A stretch of DNA of 64,000 nt from Paenibacillus paeoniae (GTDB taxonomy: Bacteria > Bacillota > Bacilli > Paenibacillales > Paenibacillaceae): NCBI RefSeq assembly GCF_003388735.1, contig NZ_QUBQ01000002.1, positions 124,001 to 188,000 of the forward strand, in the 5' to 3' direction. The notes under the pieces are model-generated. The model did not search any database. It worked only from the letters and a program-made list of their open reading frames with translations, and had not been told where the DNA came from. Shown here piece by piece: positions 17,472-25,631 of the stretch (position 1 is its first letter; every line of letters starts with the position of its first letter). The position numbers and the translations under genes are program-made.

Positions 17472-18467
17472 ATGTACAGCATCATGCAAACTAAGCCAGA
17501 AGAACGGGATGAATCGGGTATGCCAACACAAAAAATCCTTTTGCAAATCGTTATAGTCTTAACCGTAGCCACAGGCATCTTGACAGGAACAGGGGCAAAA
17601 GCATCTGCCCAATCTGCAAGCAAAGCTGACTCAGCTTCATCATGGACAGCAGAACCGACCAAGCCACAAGTTACCAAACCACAATCGAAACAAAAGCAAT
17701 CGACTGTACGTCAGAAGAAAAAGAACATAAACAACAAACAGCCTCGAGGCAAGTACAAAAAAGTGAACCGCTCCAGTATAAAACGAGCCAGCAACCGAAG
17801 TGAGGACATGTCATGGGTCCATTTGCAAAAAAAATACCCCGGAACCTTCGCTCTCAGCGGTTCCCGGGACAAACGCAACGTATCTCTGACATTTGATGAT
17901 GCGCCCGACCCACGTGTAACTCCTGTCATTCTGGACACGTTAAGCCACTATCACATACGGGCTACCTTCTTTATTGTAGGAGACCGGGCAGCCAAAAACC
18001 CGGAGCTTGTAAAACGAATCATGAGGGAAGGGCATGTCATCGGCAATCACTCGTATAATCATGCGATATTGTCCAAGCTGCCGCTGACTCAATTTCAACA
18101 GCAAATATGGAAGACCGACGGTATCATCAAACGAATTGTCGGGGTATCGCCTAGACTGGTACGACCTCCGTACGGAGAAATGAAGCCCCAGCAAATTGCC
18201 TGGGGCAAACAAAACGGATTCACCATAGTGAACTGGGATGTTGATTCGGAGGATTGGAGAAATAATCCGAGCAGCGCACGCGTCCTCGCTAATATTAAGA
18301 AGACGCTTCAGCCTGGCTCGATCATCCTCCAGCACGCCGGAGGAGGAGATCAGCAGGATCTATCGGGAACGATACATGCGCTCCCCGTTCTGATCGAAAT
18401 GCTGCAAAGCAAAGGCTACGACATCGTAACCTTGCCGGAGCTGCTCGGAAGAAAAGCATATCGGTAA
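17472..18467 (+). CDS. Secreted polysaccharide deacetylase (NodB domain)
   Basis: 331 residues. A signal-anchor (ILLQIVIVLTVATGILTGTG) and a Lys/Ser/Gln-rich basic linker precede a carbohydrate esterase family 4 domain. Its motifs are LTFDDAPD (catalytic and metal Asp; the usual final Gly is Ala), HSYNH (metal His), RPPYG, VDSEDW and IILQHAGG. It should deacetylate N-acetylglucosamine or N-acetylmuramic residues of the wall. Start is uncertain: ATG 17472 follows GGAAAGG closely, and ATG 17520 (MPTQKILL) would leave a conventional signal peptide. It converges on the next gene with a 3-base gap and no terminator between. Confidence 0.88.
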   Translation: MYSIMQTKPEERDESGMPTQKILLQIVIVLTVATGILTGTGAKASAQSASKADSASSWTAEPTKPQVTKPQSKQKQSTVRQKKKNINNKQPRGKYKKVNRSSIKRASNRSEDMSWVHLQKKYPGTFALSGSRDKRNVSLTFDDAPDPRVTPVILDTLSHYHIRATFFIVGDRAAKNPELVKRIMREGHVIGNHSYNHAILSKLPLTQFQQQIWKTDGIIKRIVGVSPRLVRPPYGEMKPQQIAWGKQNGFTIVNWDVDSEDWRNNPSSARVLANIKKTLQPGSIILQHAGGGDQQDLSGTIHALPVLIEMLQSKGYDIVTLPELLGRKAYR

Positions 18468-18470
18468 TCG

Positions 18471-19115
18471 TTATTTCAGAATGTAAGCTTCTACTTTCTG
18501 CATACCGAACTTCATGGCCTGTTGAGTGGAACCCGGAACGAAGATGTCAATACGGTTGCCATTAATCGAACCGCCCATATCTGATGCTGTCGCAATTATG
18601 CCTACATTCGGCAATCCATCATAGGAGTAACCGGTAATGTACATTTTTGTGCCAAGCGGAATCATGTTGGGATCGACTGCAATCGTACCCACCTTGAGCT
18701 TGTTGCCGAAGTAATCAACGCCGCCCCATTTGCCGTTCTCGGATGCCGCAGCCGTATAGGCTGTAGCTGTGACAGACACCTTTTCGGAATAAGCATAGTC
18801 ATAGCCTCCAGGCCCTTGCACATGCCCGCCTTTTGTCAGCATAACCGGTGCTGATGAATCAGCCGTCGCTTTCAGTGATTGGGACGATGATGTCTGACCT
18901 GGAATAGACAGCTTCATTCCGATTTGCAAATTCATCGGATCAACCGATGCATTAACCTTCATGAGTGACTGAAGTGGAACTTTGTATTGCTGCGATAATG
19001 TCCAGAATGTATCATTGTTTGTTACCGTATGTGTACCAGCCGATGCGTGCACCGAGCCGGCGGAAAAAGTAAGGGATAAGGCAATTGCTGCACTTGCTAG
19101 GAAAGCTTTCTTCAA
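18471..19115 (-). CDS. Secreted LysM and 3D-domain wall protein (YocH-like)
   Basis: 214 residues. A signal peptide ending near VHASA precedes one LysM domain (HTVTNNDTFWTLSQQYKVPL), a Ser/Ala linker and a C-terminal 3D domain. That domain shows the three conserved aspartates in IAVDPNMIPLG, ATASDMGG and NRIDIFVP. 3D domains have the double-psi barrel of MltA-type lytic enzymes, so wall cleavage is likely. The start is TTG at 19113-19115 with TTGGAGGT about ten bases upstream. It lies downstream of the CAP-domain gene across a hairpin. Confidence 0.9.
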   Translation of the reverse strand: MKKAFLASAAIALSLTFSAGSVHASAGTHTVTNNDTFWTLSQQYKVPLQSLMKVNASVDPMNLQIGMKLSIPGQTSSSQSLKATADSSAPVMLTKGGHVQGPGGYDYAYSEKVSVTATAYTAAASENGKWGGVDYFGNKLKVGTIAVDPNMIPLGTKMYITGYSYDGLPNVGIIATASDMGGSINGNRIDIFVPGSTQQAMKFGMQKVEAYILK

Positions 19116-19147
19116 AACGAAGTACCTCCAACATTATTTTGGTGAGT

Positions 19148-19185
19148 TTCGGAACGTCTGGACGATAAGTCGCCGACGTTCCGAA
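19148..19185. repeat. Inverted repeat in the leader of the LysM-3D gene
   Basis: TTCGGAACGTC (19148-19158) and GACGTTCCGAA (19175-19185) form a perfect 11-bp stem with a 16-base loop. No clear T-run follows on the minus strand, so a regulatory hairpin, operator or weak terminator are all possible. Confidence 0.6.
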
Positions 19186-19217
19186 CCCGATGAATTTTTA
19201 ATGATCCAATACGTTCA

Positions 19218-20048
19218 TTAACCAATAAACATTTGTACCCACTTGCCATTCACATAACCTACGCCGATCTTCGTGAAGTTGCCGTTTACGATATTGGCAC
19301 GATGCCCTGGACTGTTCATCCAATCATTCATCACTTGTGCTGCGCTCCGTTGTCCAGATGCGATGTTTTCACCCGCATAGGAGTACTTCACTCCGTAGGT
19401 ACGCATCATGTCGAATGGCGAACCATACGTTGGGGATGTATGACTGAAGTAATTATTTACATCCATATCTCTTGCTTTCTCAGTCGCTACCTTATTGAGC
19501 AATGAGTCAGTTTGTAGGGCTGGCAGTCCCAGCTTGGCACGCTCTTGGTTGACAAGAGCGACAACCTGCGATTGCAGTGTGCCCGTCTCAGGAGCAGGCG
19601 TTTGGGTTGGTGTTGGCGTTACCGGCGGTTGTGTCGGCTTCGTCGTTGGTGCCGGCGTTACCGGCGGCTGTGTCGGCTTCGTCGTTGGTGTCGGCGTTAC
19701 CGGCGGCTGTGTCGGCTTCGTCGTTGGTGTCGGCGTCACCGGCGGCTGTGTCGGCTTCGTCGTTGGTGTCGGCGTTACCGGCGGCTGTGTCGGCTTCGTC
19801 GGTACAGAACCGCCGAAGGAAGGCCACTTAATAACGATGCCGTTAAATTTGATATTGAGCTTGTCCAAATCAATGCCGTATTTTTGAGCAATGTTATTTA
19901 AGGATTCATAATTGATGTAGTGCGTTTGGACATTGAAGTTGATCGGCTTTGCGCCCGCGGCATCTGCTTTCGGTGCTGCCCATCCTGTTCCGATCATCGT
20001 TGCCGCTAGAATGCTAGCTACGCCTATGCGTATCGTCTGCATTTTCAT
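19218..20048 (-). CDS. Secreted CAP-domain (SCP/YkwD-type) protein with Thr/Pro repeat linker
   Basis: 276 residues. A signal peptide (to about residue 30) is followed by a LysM-like segment (INYESLNNIAQKYGIDLDKLN) and a linker of five copies of the 13-residue unit KPTQPPVTPTPTT. A C-terminal CAP domain follows with VNQERAKLGLPAL, FSHTSPTYGSPFDMM, YAGENIASG and WMNSPGHRANIVN. These are the canonical bacterial CAP signatures, including the His and Glu residues of the pocket. GGGAGG lies nine bases before the ATG. The linker should span the wall; the molecular function of bacterial CAP proteins is not settled. Confidence 0.92.
   Translation of the reverse strand: MKMQTIRIGVASILAATMIGTGWAAPKADAAGAKPINFNVQTHYINYESLNNIAQKYGIDLDKLNIKFNGIVIKWPSFGGSVPTKPTQPPVTPTPTTKPTQPPVTPTPTTKPTQPPVTPTPTTKPTQPPVTPAPTTKPTQPPVTPTPTQTPAPETGTLQSQVVALVNQERAKLGLPALQTDSLLNKVATEKARDMDVNNYFSHTSPTYGSPFDMMRTYGVKYSYAGENIASGQRSAAQVMNDWMNSPGHRANIVNGNFTKIGVGYVNGKWVQMFIG
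19605..19803 (-). repeat. 39-bp coding tandem repeat in the CAP-protein linker
   Basis: About five copies of a 39-bp unit encoding KPTQPPVTPTPTT, nearly identical at DNA level, which predicts slippage-driven length variation between strains. Confidence 0.9.
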
Positions 20049-20221
20049 TCTTTTATTCCTCCCAAATTGCTAGAATTTATCGAATCGGCTCTCGACGTCC
20101 CTAATCTTAGCATGGGGTTAAAGCCCTTTCATGGCTCAAAAATTACCAATGACGCTGAAATCAGGGTGAACCTCCCGCCATTACTGCATTATTAGAATCT
20201 ACTCATGAGTCTCTATCCATG

Positions 20222-20267
20222 AAAAAAAGCCTTCAATCCTATGAAAATGATAGGATTGAAGGCTTTA
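20222..20267 (-). terminator. Strong terminator after the Gfo/Idh/MocA gene
   Basis: AAAGCCTTCAATCCTAT and its exact complement form a 17-bp stem with a 7-base loop, followed on the minus strand by a run of T. Confidence 0.9.
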
Positions 20268-20293
20268 TAATTGCTCCGAAACAGGTGGTTACA

Positions 20294-21319
20294 TTAACCG
20301 TTAACCGATACGAACTTGCCTGTTTCTTGCGATTCGAATGCGCACAGAATAACCTTAAGCGACGCTCTGCCTTCTTCGCCGGTTACCGCCGGAGTAGTGC
20401 CGTTTACAATGCTCTCCAGGAATGCGTCGACTACGCCGCTGGACTCCTGCTTGTCGTTCGTCGAGATCGCGCCTACTTTATGTTTTTCAACTGTACCGTT
20501 ACGCAATTCTACAATAACTTGATCGTCAGGATGCGTACCGATCTTCATGACGCCATTCTCGCACCACAGAATCGTACTGTTGTCTTCTCCTTTATAATAC
20601 GTCCAGCTTGCAACCAGTGTACCAATTGCGCCATTCTCCATACGAAGAATACAGGATGCATTATCATCAACCTGAGTTACCTCTTTATGAAGCGTACCAA
20701 CGAACGCACCGATCTCCGCTACTTCATCATTCAGCATCCAGCGAATAAGGTCGGATTTATGAACGCCCAAATCGCCCATAGCGCCCATCAAAGCTTCTTC
20801 CTTACGGAAGAACCAGCTGTTCGCTCCGTCTACGCTCCAGCCGTCTGGTCCAGGATGTCCAAAGGACGTACGGAATGTCAGCACTTTGCCTAACACACCG
20901 GATTCAAGGATTTGCTTCGCCTTCACGTGCGGCGGCATAAAGCGCTGGTTATGGCCTACCATCAATTGCACTCCACTGTCCTTAGCCGCTTGAATCATCG
21001 CTTCTGCCTCAGCATCTGTAACCGCCATCGGCTTCTCGACAAGAACATGTACGCCGGCTTTGGCCGCTGCAATACTCATAGGCGCATGCAGCGCATTCGG
21101 TGTGCAGACGCTTACCGCATCAGGTTTTACTTCCGCCAACATAGTCTCATAATCGGAATAAGCCTTAGCGCCGTACGTATCCGCAAACTGCTGTGCTCGT
21201 TCAATAATAGGATCGACGAAAGCTACCAGCTCTGCATTTGGATTCGAAGCATATTCAGGGATATGACGGTGTTTCGAGATAGACCCGCAACCAATAACAG
21301 CAATTCTTACTTTAGACAT
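20294..21319 (-). CDS. Gfo/Idh/MocA-family NAD(P)-dependent sugar dehydrogenase
   Basis: 341 residues. The N-terminal Rossmann fold shows IAVIGCGSISKHRHIPEY and an acidic strand end (LVAFVDP), and the family motif VLVEKPMAV carries the catalytic-region lysine. The C-terminal alpha/beta sheet domain includes GDLGVHKSDLIRWML with the conserved Asp-x-x-x-His-type pair. It oxidises a cyclic sugar or inositol-type substrate. It follows a sugar epimerase/isomerase-like gene by 16 bases, suggesting a two-gene catabolic operon. Confidence 0.9.
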   Translation of the reverse strand: MSKVRIAVIGCGSISKHRHIPEYASNPNAELVAFVDPIIERAQQFADTYGAKAYSDYETMLAEVKPDAVSVCTPNALHAPMSIAAAKAGVHVLVEKPMAVTDAEAEAMIQAAKDSGVQLMVGHNQRFMPPHVKAKQILESGVLGKVLTFRTSFGHPGPDGWSVDGANSWFFRKEEALMGAMGDLGVHKSDLIRWMLNDEVAEIGAFVGTLHKEVTQVDDNASCILRMENGAIGTLVASWTYYKGEDNSTILWCENGVMKIGTHPDDQVIVELRNGTVEKHKVGAISTNDKQESSGVVDAFLESIVNGTTPAVTGEEGRASLKVILCAFESQETGKFVSVNG

Positions 21320-21335
21320 CTAAATTCGCCTGCCT

Positions 21336-22112
21336 TTATTCAAATTTGGATAAATAATTTTGTTTCAACCACTCTATGCTCGTTGCAACCGATTCAAGCG
21401 GCGGATTCGCGCATACATCCTGCTCCACGATAATCCATTCAACAGATGACTCAGAAGCGGCAGCAATAACGGCTTCCAGCGGCAAATCGCCTTTGCCTAG
21501 CTCAACCGTATCGATCTGCCCGCCTTTCTCCCCACTGCGGAAGTCCTTTAAGTGAAGCAGCGGCAATCTGCCCGCGTACTTCTTTACATAGCTAACCGGA
21601 TCAATACCGGAATATTGTACCCAGCCAATGTCCATCTCAACTTGCAAATACTCTGGGGAAATACGCTCATACAAAGCGTCAAATACAACCTGACCATCAA
21701 GCTCGACCTCAAATTCGAACTCATGATTATGATAGGCGAATGCAATGCCTTCCTCACGGAAACGTTTGCCGTATTGCTCGAATTTCACCAGATGGCCGCG
21801 CCAAGCTTCCGCATCGCGCGCCTCTTGAGGCAGCCATGGGCAGATCGCGTATTTCGCCCCGATTGTTTTCAGGTAAGCGATTTCATTCTCCAGGTTGCCT
21901 TCCAGCAGATGCAAGCCAATATGGCTTCCAATTGCTTGCAATCCAAGCTCCTGCAACAGATCGCGCATGCGCTCCGCCTCAATACCACCGTAGCCAGCAA
22001 ACTCAACGCCTTCATAGCCCAATGCCGCAACCTTGCGCAGGGTCCCTTCGAAATCGACAGCCGTAACATCCCGAAGAGTATACATCTGTAAACCAATGCC
22101 CATCCGTGTCAT
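21336..22112 (-). CDS. Sugar phosphate isomerase/epimerase (AP-endonuclease-2-like TIM barrel)
   Basis: 258 residues. The barrel shows family strands GIGLQMYTLRD, GYEGVEFAGYGG, HNHEFEFE, LQVEMDIGWVQYSG, LLHLKDFRSGEKG and WIIVEQD. The Glu, His and Asp residues in EFE, MDIGW, HLKD and VEQD are the divalent metal ligands of this family. Activities in the family include IolE/IolI-type dehydratases and epimerases. It is the first gene of the pair with the downstream dehydrogenase. GGGAG lies ten bases before the ATG; a second ATG follows three codons later. Confidence 0.88.
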   Translation of the reverse strand: MTRMGIGLQMYTLRDVTAVDFEGTLRKVAALGYEGVEFAGYGGIEAERMRDLLQELGLQAIGSHIGLHLLEGNLENEIAYLKTIGAKYAICPWLPQEARDAEAWRGHLVKFEQYGKRFREEGIAFAYHNHEFEFEVELDGQVVFDALYERISPEYLQVEMDIGWVQYSGIDPVSYVKKYAGRLPLLHLKDFRSGEKGGQIDTVELGKGDLPLEAVIAAASESSVEWIIVEQDVCANPPLESVATSIEWLKQNYLSKFE

Positions 22113-22311
22113 TGAAGCCGCACTCCCTTTTGATTATATTCTGCTGCTTAATGTTGTGTCTTATTTTGCCTTACGAGTACCATTATATCGATCCTCCTGG
22201 CAGGAAAACAGTTGTCTTATTAGTTTCTTTTTATGCAATTTTGCTGTGATGCCTCTATGTATGCGATTGGCGTTGATTCAGCTCCTTTTAAAAGAGTTCA
22301 GGAAATACTGC

Positions 22312-22339
22312 TTGCAATCCAATCGCTTTGCAGTATACT
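22312..22339 (+). promoter_or_regulatory. Sigma-A-like promoter in the 22.1-22.5 kb intergenic region
   Basis: TTGCAA (22312-22317) and TATACT (22334-22339) are 16 bases apart. It lies about 150 bases before the 22494 gene. Nothing else recognisable is in this 380-base gap. Confidence 0.4.
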
Positions 22340-22493
22340 AATTACAGCTTAAAACTAGGGATTGGGACTGAAATCGCGCATGGATACTGGAAAAGTGACG
22401 ATTTTGTAACCTTTTGATCACTGTTTTTTAAGACTTATTTAATATTTATCCGTTACACTAGAAAAAAATCCTTCATAGGATGGAGGTCATACC

Positions 22494-22721
22494 ATGAAAA
22501 CTATGCTGATGTTCCAAAATAAAACGATACCTGTATACTTAACGGATACGAATAAACAAGCGCTGGAAAAGCTCGCCGCCGTATTAAACCGTAAACTGAC
22601 CACCGGTAAAAATGCGTTGAAGAAATGTATTACCTCGCTTATAAGCGTCGAGATTGTAGGCAGTGAAGCTACGCTTCATTCTTACTACGAACGAGACACG
22701 CTAACGATATCGTTATATTGA
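22494..22721 (+). CDS. Small protein of unknown function
   Basis: 75 residues, starting MKTMLMFQNKTIPVYLTD. A helix around TNKQALEKLAAVLNRKL and a strand-rich end are predicted. GGAGG lies seven bases before the ATG and a strong terminator follows the stop, which supports a real monocistronic gene. No family recognised. Confidence 0.65.
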   Translation: MKTMLMFQNKTIPVYLTDTNKQALEKLAAVLNRKLTTGKNALKKCITSLISVEIVGSEATLHSYYERDTLTISLY

Positions 22722-22736
22722 TTTGCCCTGCACAAC

Positions 22737-22791
22737 AAGAGAGGACAACCTCCATTGCCATACGCAATGAGAAGGATGTCCTCTTTTTTGT
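22737..22791 (+). terminator. Terminator of the 22494 gene
   Basis: AAGAGAGGACA with TGTCCTCTTTTTT, plus an inner CATTGC/GCAATG hairpin. It ends at the stop of the convergent MFS gene and may serve both. Confidence 0.78.
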
Positions 22792-24071
22792 CATTTAACT
22801 CGGTGAATTAGCGAGTCCTTATTATTCCGATTGCCGAGGATGAACAGCGCTGTGCCAATCCATCCGCAGATGGATGCCGCGATAAGCAGAGTACTCATGG
22901 ACAGACTGGATGTCAGCGTAGCACCTAGCAGCGGCCCCAGCGTTCCCCGAATACCGAACAGCATCAGATGGATGCCGAACACCATCGCTTCTCGGCCCGG
23001 TACAAGCCGGAAGACAAAAGCCAAAATACCGATATCCCATATCGCCTCGCCGATGCCTTGGACCGCATTGCCCACAATAACAGCGCTATAGGTTCCCCAT
23101 ACACCGTATAACATCGGAACAACGGCATACGCTCCAATTCCGATCATTAGCGTGTATTTGATAGGGAATCGATCAATCATAAGCCCCGCTATCCAAAAGG
23201 TGAGAAGCAAGGCGGTGAAATAAGCGACACGCGCATAGCCGATCTGCAAATTGGTCAAGCCAAGCACATCAACTTGAGTAATTTGGTACAGCGGGCTTGC
23301 CAGCATATTGCCGAAGCCGGCAAATGTCGTAGCTGCCAAAAATACAGCAAGCGTTCTGTTCGACTTGACTAGCTCCCACTGCTCCCGCATCGAAAACTGT
23401 TGTTTCTTTCGATCGGGCTCGGGCTCAGCATTCACCGCCGGATGCGAGCTCCGCTCGACTTTTTTGGATAGTTTGAGCGTATTGAATAGTCCGATAGACA
23501 ATAATCCTGCGATGGAGGCTGCAATGAGCGGCCCCGATGGTCCGAACGCTTCCGACCATCCGCCGACCATATAGGCTAGCGGTATCATCAAGATACCCAT
23601 GGCTACACGTACATAGCCCATTAATCGACCGCGTATATCGGTCGGATACATCCGCGATACAAGCGATGCATACGCCGGGGATTGTATGCCCATCAGCAAT
23701 TGGAACATTAGCGCAGCCACAACATAGATGGAGGGGTTAGGGAAAAATGCAGGCAGCAGCAACAATAACCGACCGATTGCATTCGGAATGATAACAAACG
23801 GCTTGGGATTACGCGCTTTCTCAATCCAGTTCGCCCAGAAAGGCGAAAAGATCAGACCAACAGCGGGCGCGGCGGCAAGTAAACCAACTTGCAGGTTGCT
23901 AGCTCCTTGCTGAATGGCAAACGCGACATAGAATTGATTCATCACTACGTTAAATAACCCGAACAAGCAGGAGGCCCCGAGGTCAATACGGGCATTCCTC
24001 CATTCCCGTGCGGTCATTGGCATACCGAACTTTACGACGTGAGAGCTGGCTTTGGACATACGTCCCATCAT
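22791..24071 (-). CDS. Major facilitator superfamily transporter
   Basis: 426 residues with about twelve membrane helices and a central charged loop (VERSSHPAVNAEPEPDRKKQ). Repeated motifs in both halves include GLIFSPFWANWIEKARNPK in the loop 2-3 position and GLMIDRFPIKYTLM in the second half. AGAAGG lies about ten bases before the ATG. Substrate unknown. A 10-bp stem-loop lies 42 bases upstream of the start in the probable leader. Confidence 0.85.
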   Translation of the reverse strand: MMGRMSKASSHVVKFGMPMTAREWRNARIDLGASCLFGLFNVVMNQFYVAFAIQQGASNLQVGLLAAAPAVGLIFSPFWANWIEKARNPKPFVIIPNAIGRLLLLLPAFFPNPSIYVVAALMFQLLMGIQSPAYASLVSRMYPTDIRGRLMGYVRVAMGILMIPLAYMVGGWSEAFGPSGPLIAASIAGLLSIGLFNTLKLSKKVERSSHPAVNAEPEPDRKKQQFSMREQWELVKSNRTLAVFLAATTFAGFGNMLASPLYQITQVDVLGLTNLQIGYARVAYFTALLLTFWIAGLMIDRFPIKYTLMIGIGAYAVVPMLYGVWGTYSAVIVGNAVQGIGEAIWDIGILAFVFRLVPGREAMVFGIHLMLFGIRGTLGPLLGATLTSSLSMSTLLIAASICGWIGTALFILGNRNNKDSLIHRVK

Positions 24072-24112
24072 GTGATTGATACCTTCTTCGTCTTGGGATG
24101 TGTGAACGGACG

Positions 24113-24142
24113 GAGGACCCTTCGCAGGGGCAAAGGATCCTC
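24113..24142 (-). other. Stem-loop between the TetR gene and the MFS gene
   Basis: On the minus strand GAGGATCCTT and AAGGGTCCTC pair (10 bp, one G-T) around a 10-base loop. No T-run follows, so it is not an ordinary terminator. Confidence 0.5.
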
Positions 24143-24204
24143 ACTCATCACGTCATTTGATTGGATATTACTACAGAGGTTCGAATTTGTACAGCGAAAG
24201 TTAA

Positions 24205-24774
24205 CTAACTGCTAAGCCGCTCCAATCCTGCCAAAAATCGACCCAGCGCAAAGCGAAAGCTTTCATTCAAGGAGACAGGCATGCCGAACCCGCCCTCTGC
24301 TTCAATCGAGGCAAAGCCGTGAAGCAGGCTTCTTAATCCCCGGACGGCATGTATACCCTCTTCCTGAGACAAGCTGTACGGCGATAATGCCGACAATAAC
24401 CTCTCAACGAGCTCAGCGCCAAGCTTGACATGTTCCTCTTGCTCAAGCGATGGCGAGCGAAGCGTCAGCGAATATAAACCGGGGTGGCCTCTGGCAAATG
24501 ACAAGTAAGCTGCCGCAATGTTCATCACTGCTTGATCGCCTTGAGACTCTCCCGCTGCTTCCCGAATCACCTCATTCAGTCGCGCAAGACCATGAATAAC
24601 TAAGTGAGAGCGAAGCGCTGGCAAACCGTTCACATGATTGTAGAGCGAGGGTGACTTGACGCCCAGCTTCTGCGCAACCGAAGCCAGCGTCACCGCCTCC
24701 ACACCATCCTTGTCTGCAAGCTGTGCCGCCGTCCCCACAATTTGCGGCAAATCCAATCCGGCTCTAGGTGACAT
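24205..24774 (-). CDS. TetR-family transcriptional regulator
   Basis: 189 residues. The N-terminal helix-turn-helix is clear: IVGTAAQLADKDGVEAVTLA then VAQKLGVKSPSLYNHV. The C-terminal domain resembles the WHG/TetR_C_33 class (LTLRSPSLEQ, ALGRFLAGLERL). The start at 24772-24774 (MSPRAGLDL) has AAAGGAG nine bases upstream, and overlaps the 3' end of the MBL gene by 11 bases. It probably represses the operon through the paired palindromes upstream of the MBL gene. Confidence 0.88.
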   Translation of the reverse strand: MSPRAGLDLPQIVGTAAQLADKDGVEAVTLASVAQKLGVKSPSLYNHVNGLPALRSHLVIHGLARLNEVIREAAGESQGDQAVMNIAAAYLSFARGHPGLYSLTLRSPSLEQEEHVKLGAELVERLLSALSPYSLSQEEGIHAVRGLRSLLHGFASIEAEGGFGMPVSLNESFRFALGRFLAGLERLSS

Positions 24775-25498
24775 GATCCAATACTCCTTTCTTAAGAAGT
24801 CGTCTTTCGCTCTCAGCGATTGCCTTTCGCATAGCCTGCTCAGGCTGAGCAATCATATTCCCATGTCCCACCGCGAGCCAAGTCGGATGCAAGTCAGCCA
24901 GCTTGCTCGCACTCGCTAGACTGATTGCCGGGCTCCACGTTGCAAAGGCCGGGAACGGGAATCCAAGCTTCGCATGTCCCGCTACAGCCAAGCCGCCGCG
25001 CGATGTAAAGGCATCACCTGCAATCAGTACACCTGAACGCTCGTCATAGAAGGACATAGATCCCGGCGTATGCCCAGGGGTAGACAAGGCAAGCAAAGAG
25101 CCGACACGATCGCCGTCCTGCAGCTTTATATCCGGCACTGTCGTGATGCCTTTCGGGGTCCCTCCGCGAATCGGCAATTGTTCTTCACCGTCCAGCAAGC
25201 TGGTATCTCCTCTCAGAAGTCTCGCATCTCTATCCGAAATAGACACACTTACGCCAGGCAGCTGTTTTTTCAATGCATCGAGCGAACCGACATGATCGCC
25301 ATGCGCGTGGGTTAAGGCAATCCGTGTAATCGGCTTGCCAATCTCCTCCGCCGCTTTCATAATCGCAGATGCATTGACCGGCAGAGCCGCGTCCACCAAC
25401 GTCAAGCCGTCATCTTCCTCAACCAGATAACAGTTAACGGGAAACAATATGGGCATATAGGTCAGTTGAATCACCGATTGCTGACGAATCATTCTCAT
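24764..25498 (-). CDS. Metallo-beta-lactamase-fold hydrolase
   Basis: 244 residues. Zinc-binding motifs are THAHGDHVG (HxHxDH), the histidine in STPGHTPGSMSF, the aspartate in LIAGDAF and the histidine in AVGHGN near the C-terminus. The start is ATG 25496-25498 (MRMIRQQS), about 11 bases after AAAAGG; an in-frame GTG is too close to that site. It is the first gene of an operon with the overlapping TetR regulator. Quorum-quenching or detoxifying hydrolysis is possible, but the substrate is unknown. Confidence 0.85.
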   Translation of the reverse strand: MRMIRQQSVIQLTYMPILFPVNCYLVEEDDGLTLVDAALPVNASAIMKAAEEIGKPITRIALTHAHGDHVGSLDALKKQLPGVSVSISDRDARLLRGDTSLLDGEEQLPIRGGTPKGITTVPDIKLQDGDRVGSLLALSTPGHTPGSMSFYDERSGVLIAGDAFTSRGGLAVAGHAKLGFPFPAFATWSPAISLASASKLADLHPTWLAVGHGNMIAQPEQAMRKAIAESERRLLKKGVLDHVT

Positions 25499-25518
25499 GG
25501 ATATCACGTCCTTTTCAC

Positions 25519-25568
25519 AAAACTAATGTTGTTAGTTTTAATATAAACTAATATCATTAGTTTTTCAA
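25519..25568 (-). promoter_or_regulatory. MBL-TetR promoter with two palindromic operators
   Basis: Two palindromes share AAACTAA-N5-TTAGTTT: 25519-25539 (with one extra A/T pair) and 25545-25563, with centres 25 bases apart. The promoter on the minus strand is TTGAAA (25563-25568), 17 bases, TATATT (25540-25545). One operator fills the spacer and the other covers the start region, the layout of an autorepressing TetR switch. Confidence 0.85.
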
Positions 25569-25593
25569 GTCTTACGTTTAATAGGAGACGAAA

Positions 25594-25623
25594 AAAAGAT
25601 CAGGATAAGCTCCCGATCTTTGA
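25594..25623 (-). terminator. Terminator of the YheC/D gene
   Basis: AAAGATCGGGAG, a short loop and CCTGATCTTT, followed by TTTTTCG on the minus strand. Confidence 0.82.
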
Positions 25624-25631
25624 TGCCAAGC

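Noticed and set aside
19495..19901. Repetitive open frames opposite the CAP-domain gene
   Set aside because: Shadows of the 39-bp coding repeat; the minus-strand CAP protein has a signal peptide, conserved domain and ribosome binding site.
20219..20893. 224-codon plus-strand frame over the terminator and dehydrogenase gene
   Set aside because: It begins inside a clear terminator and is antisense to a well-conserved Gfo/Idh/MocA enzyme.
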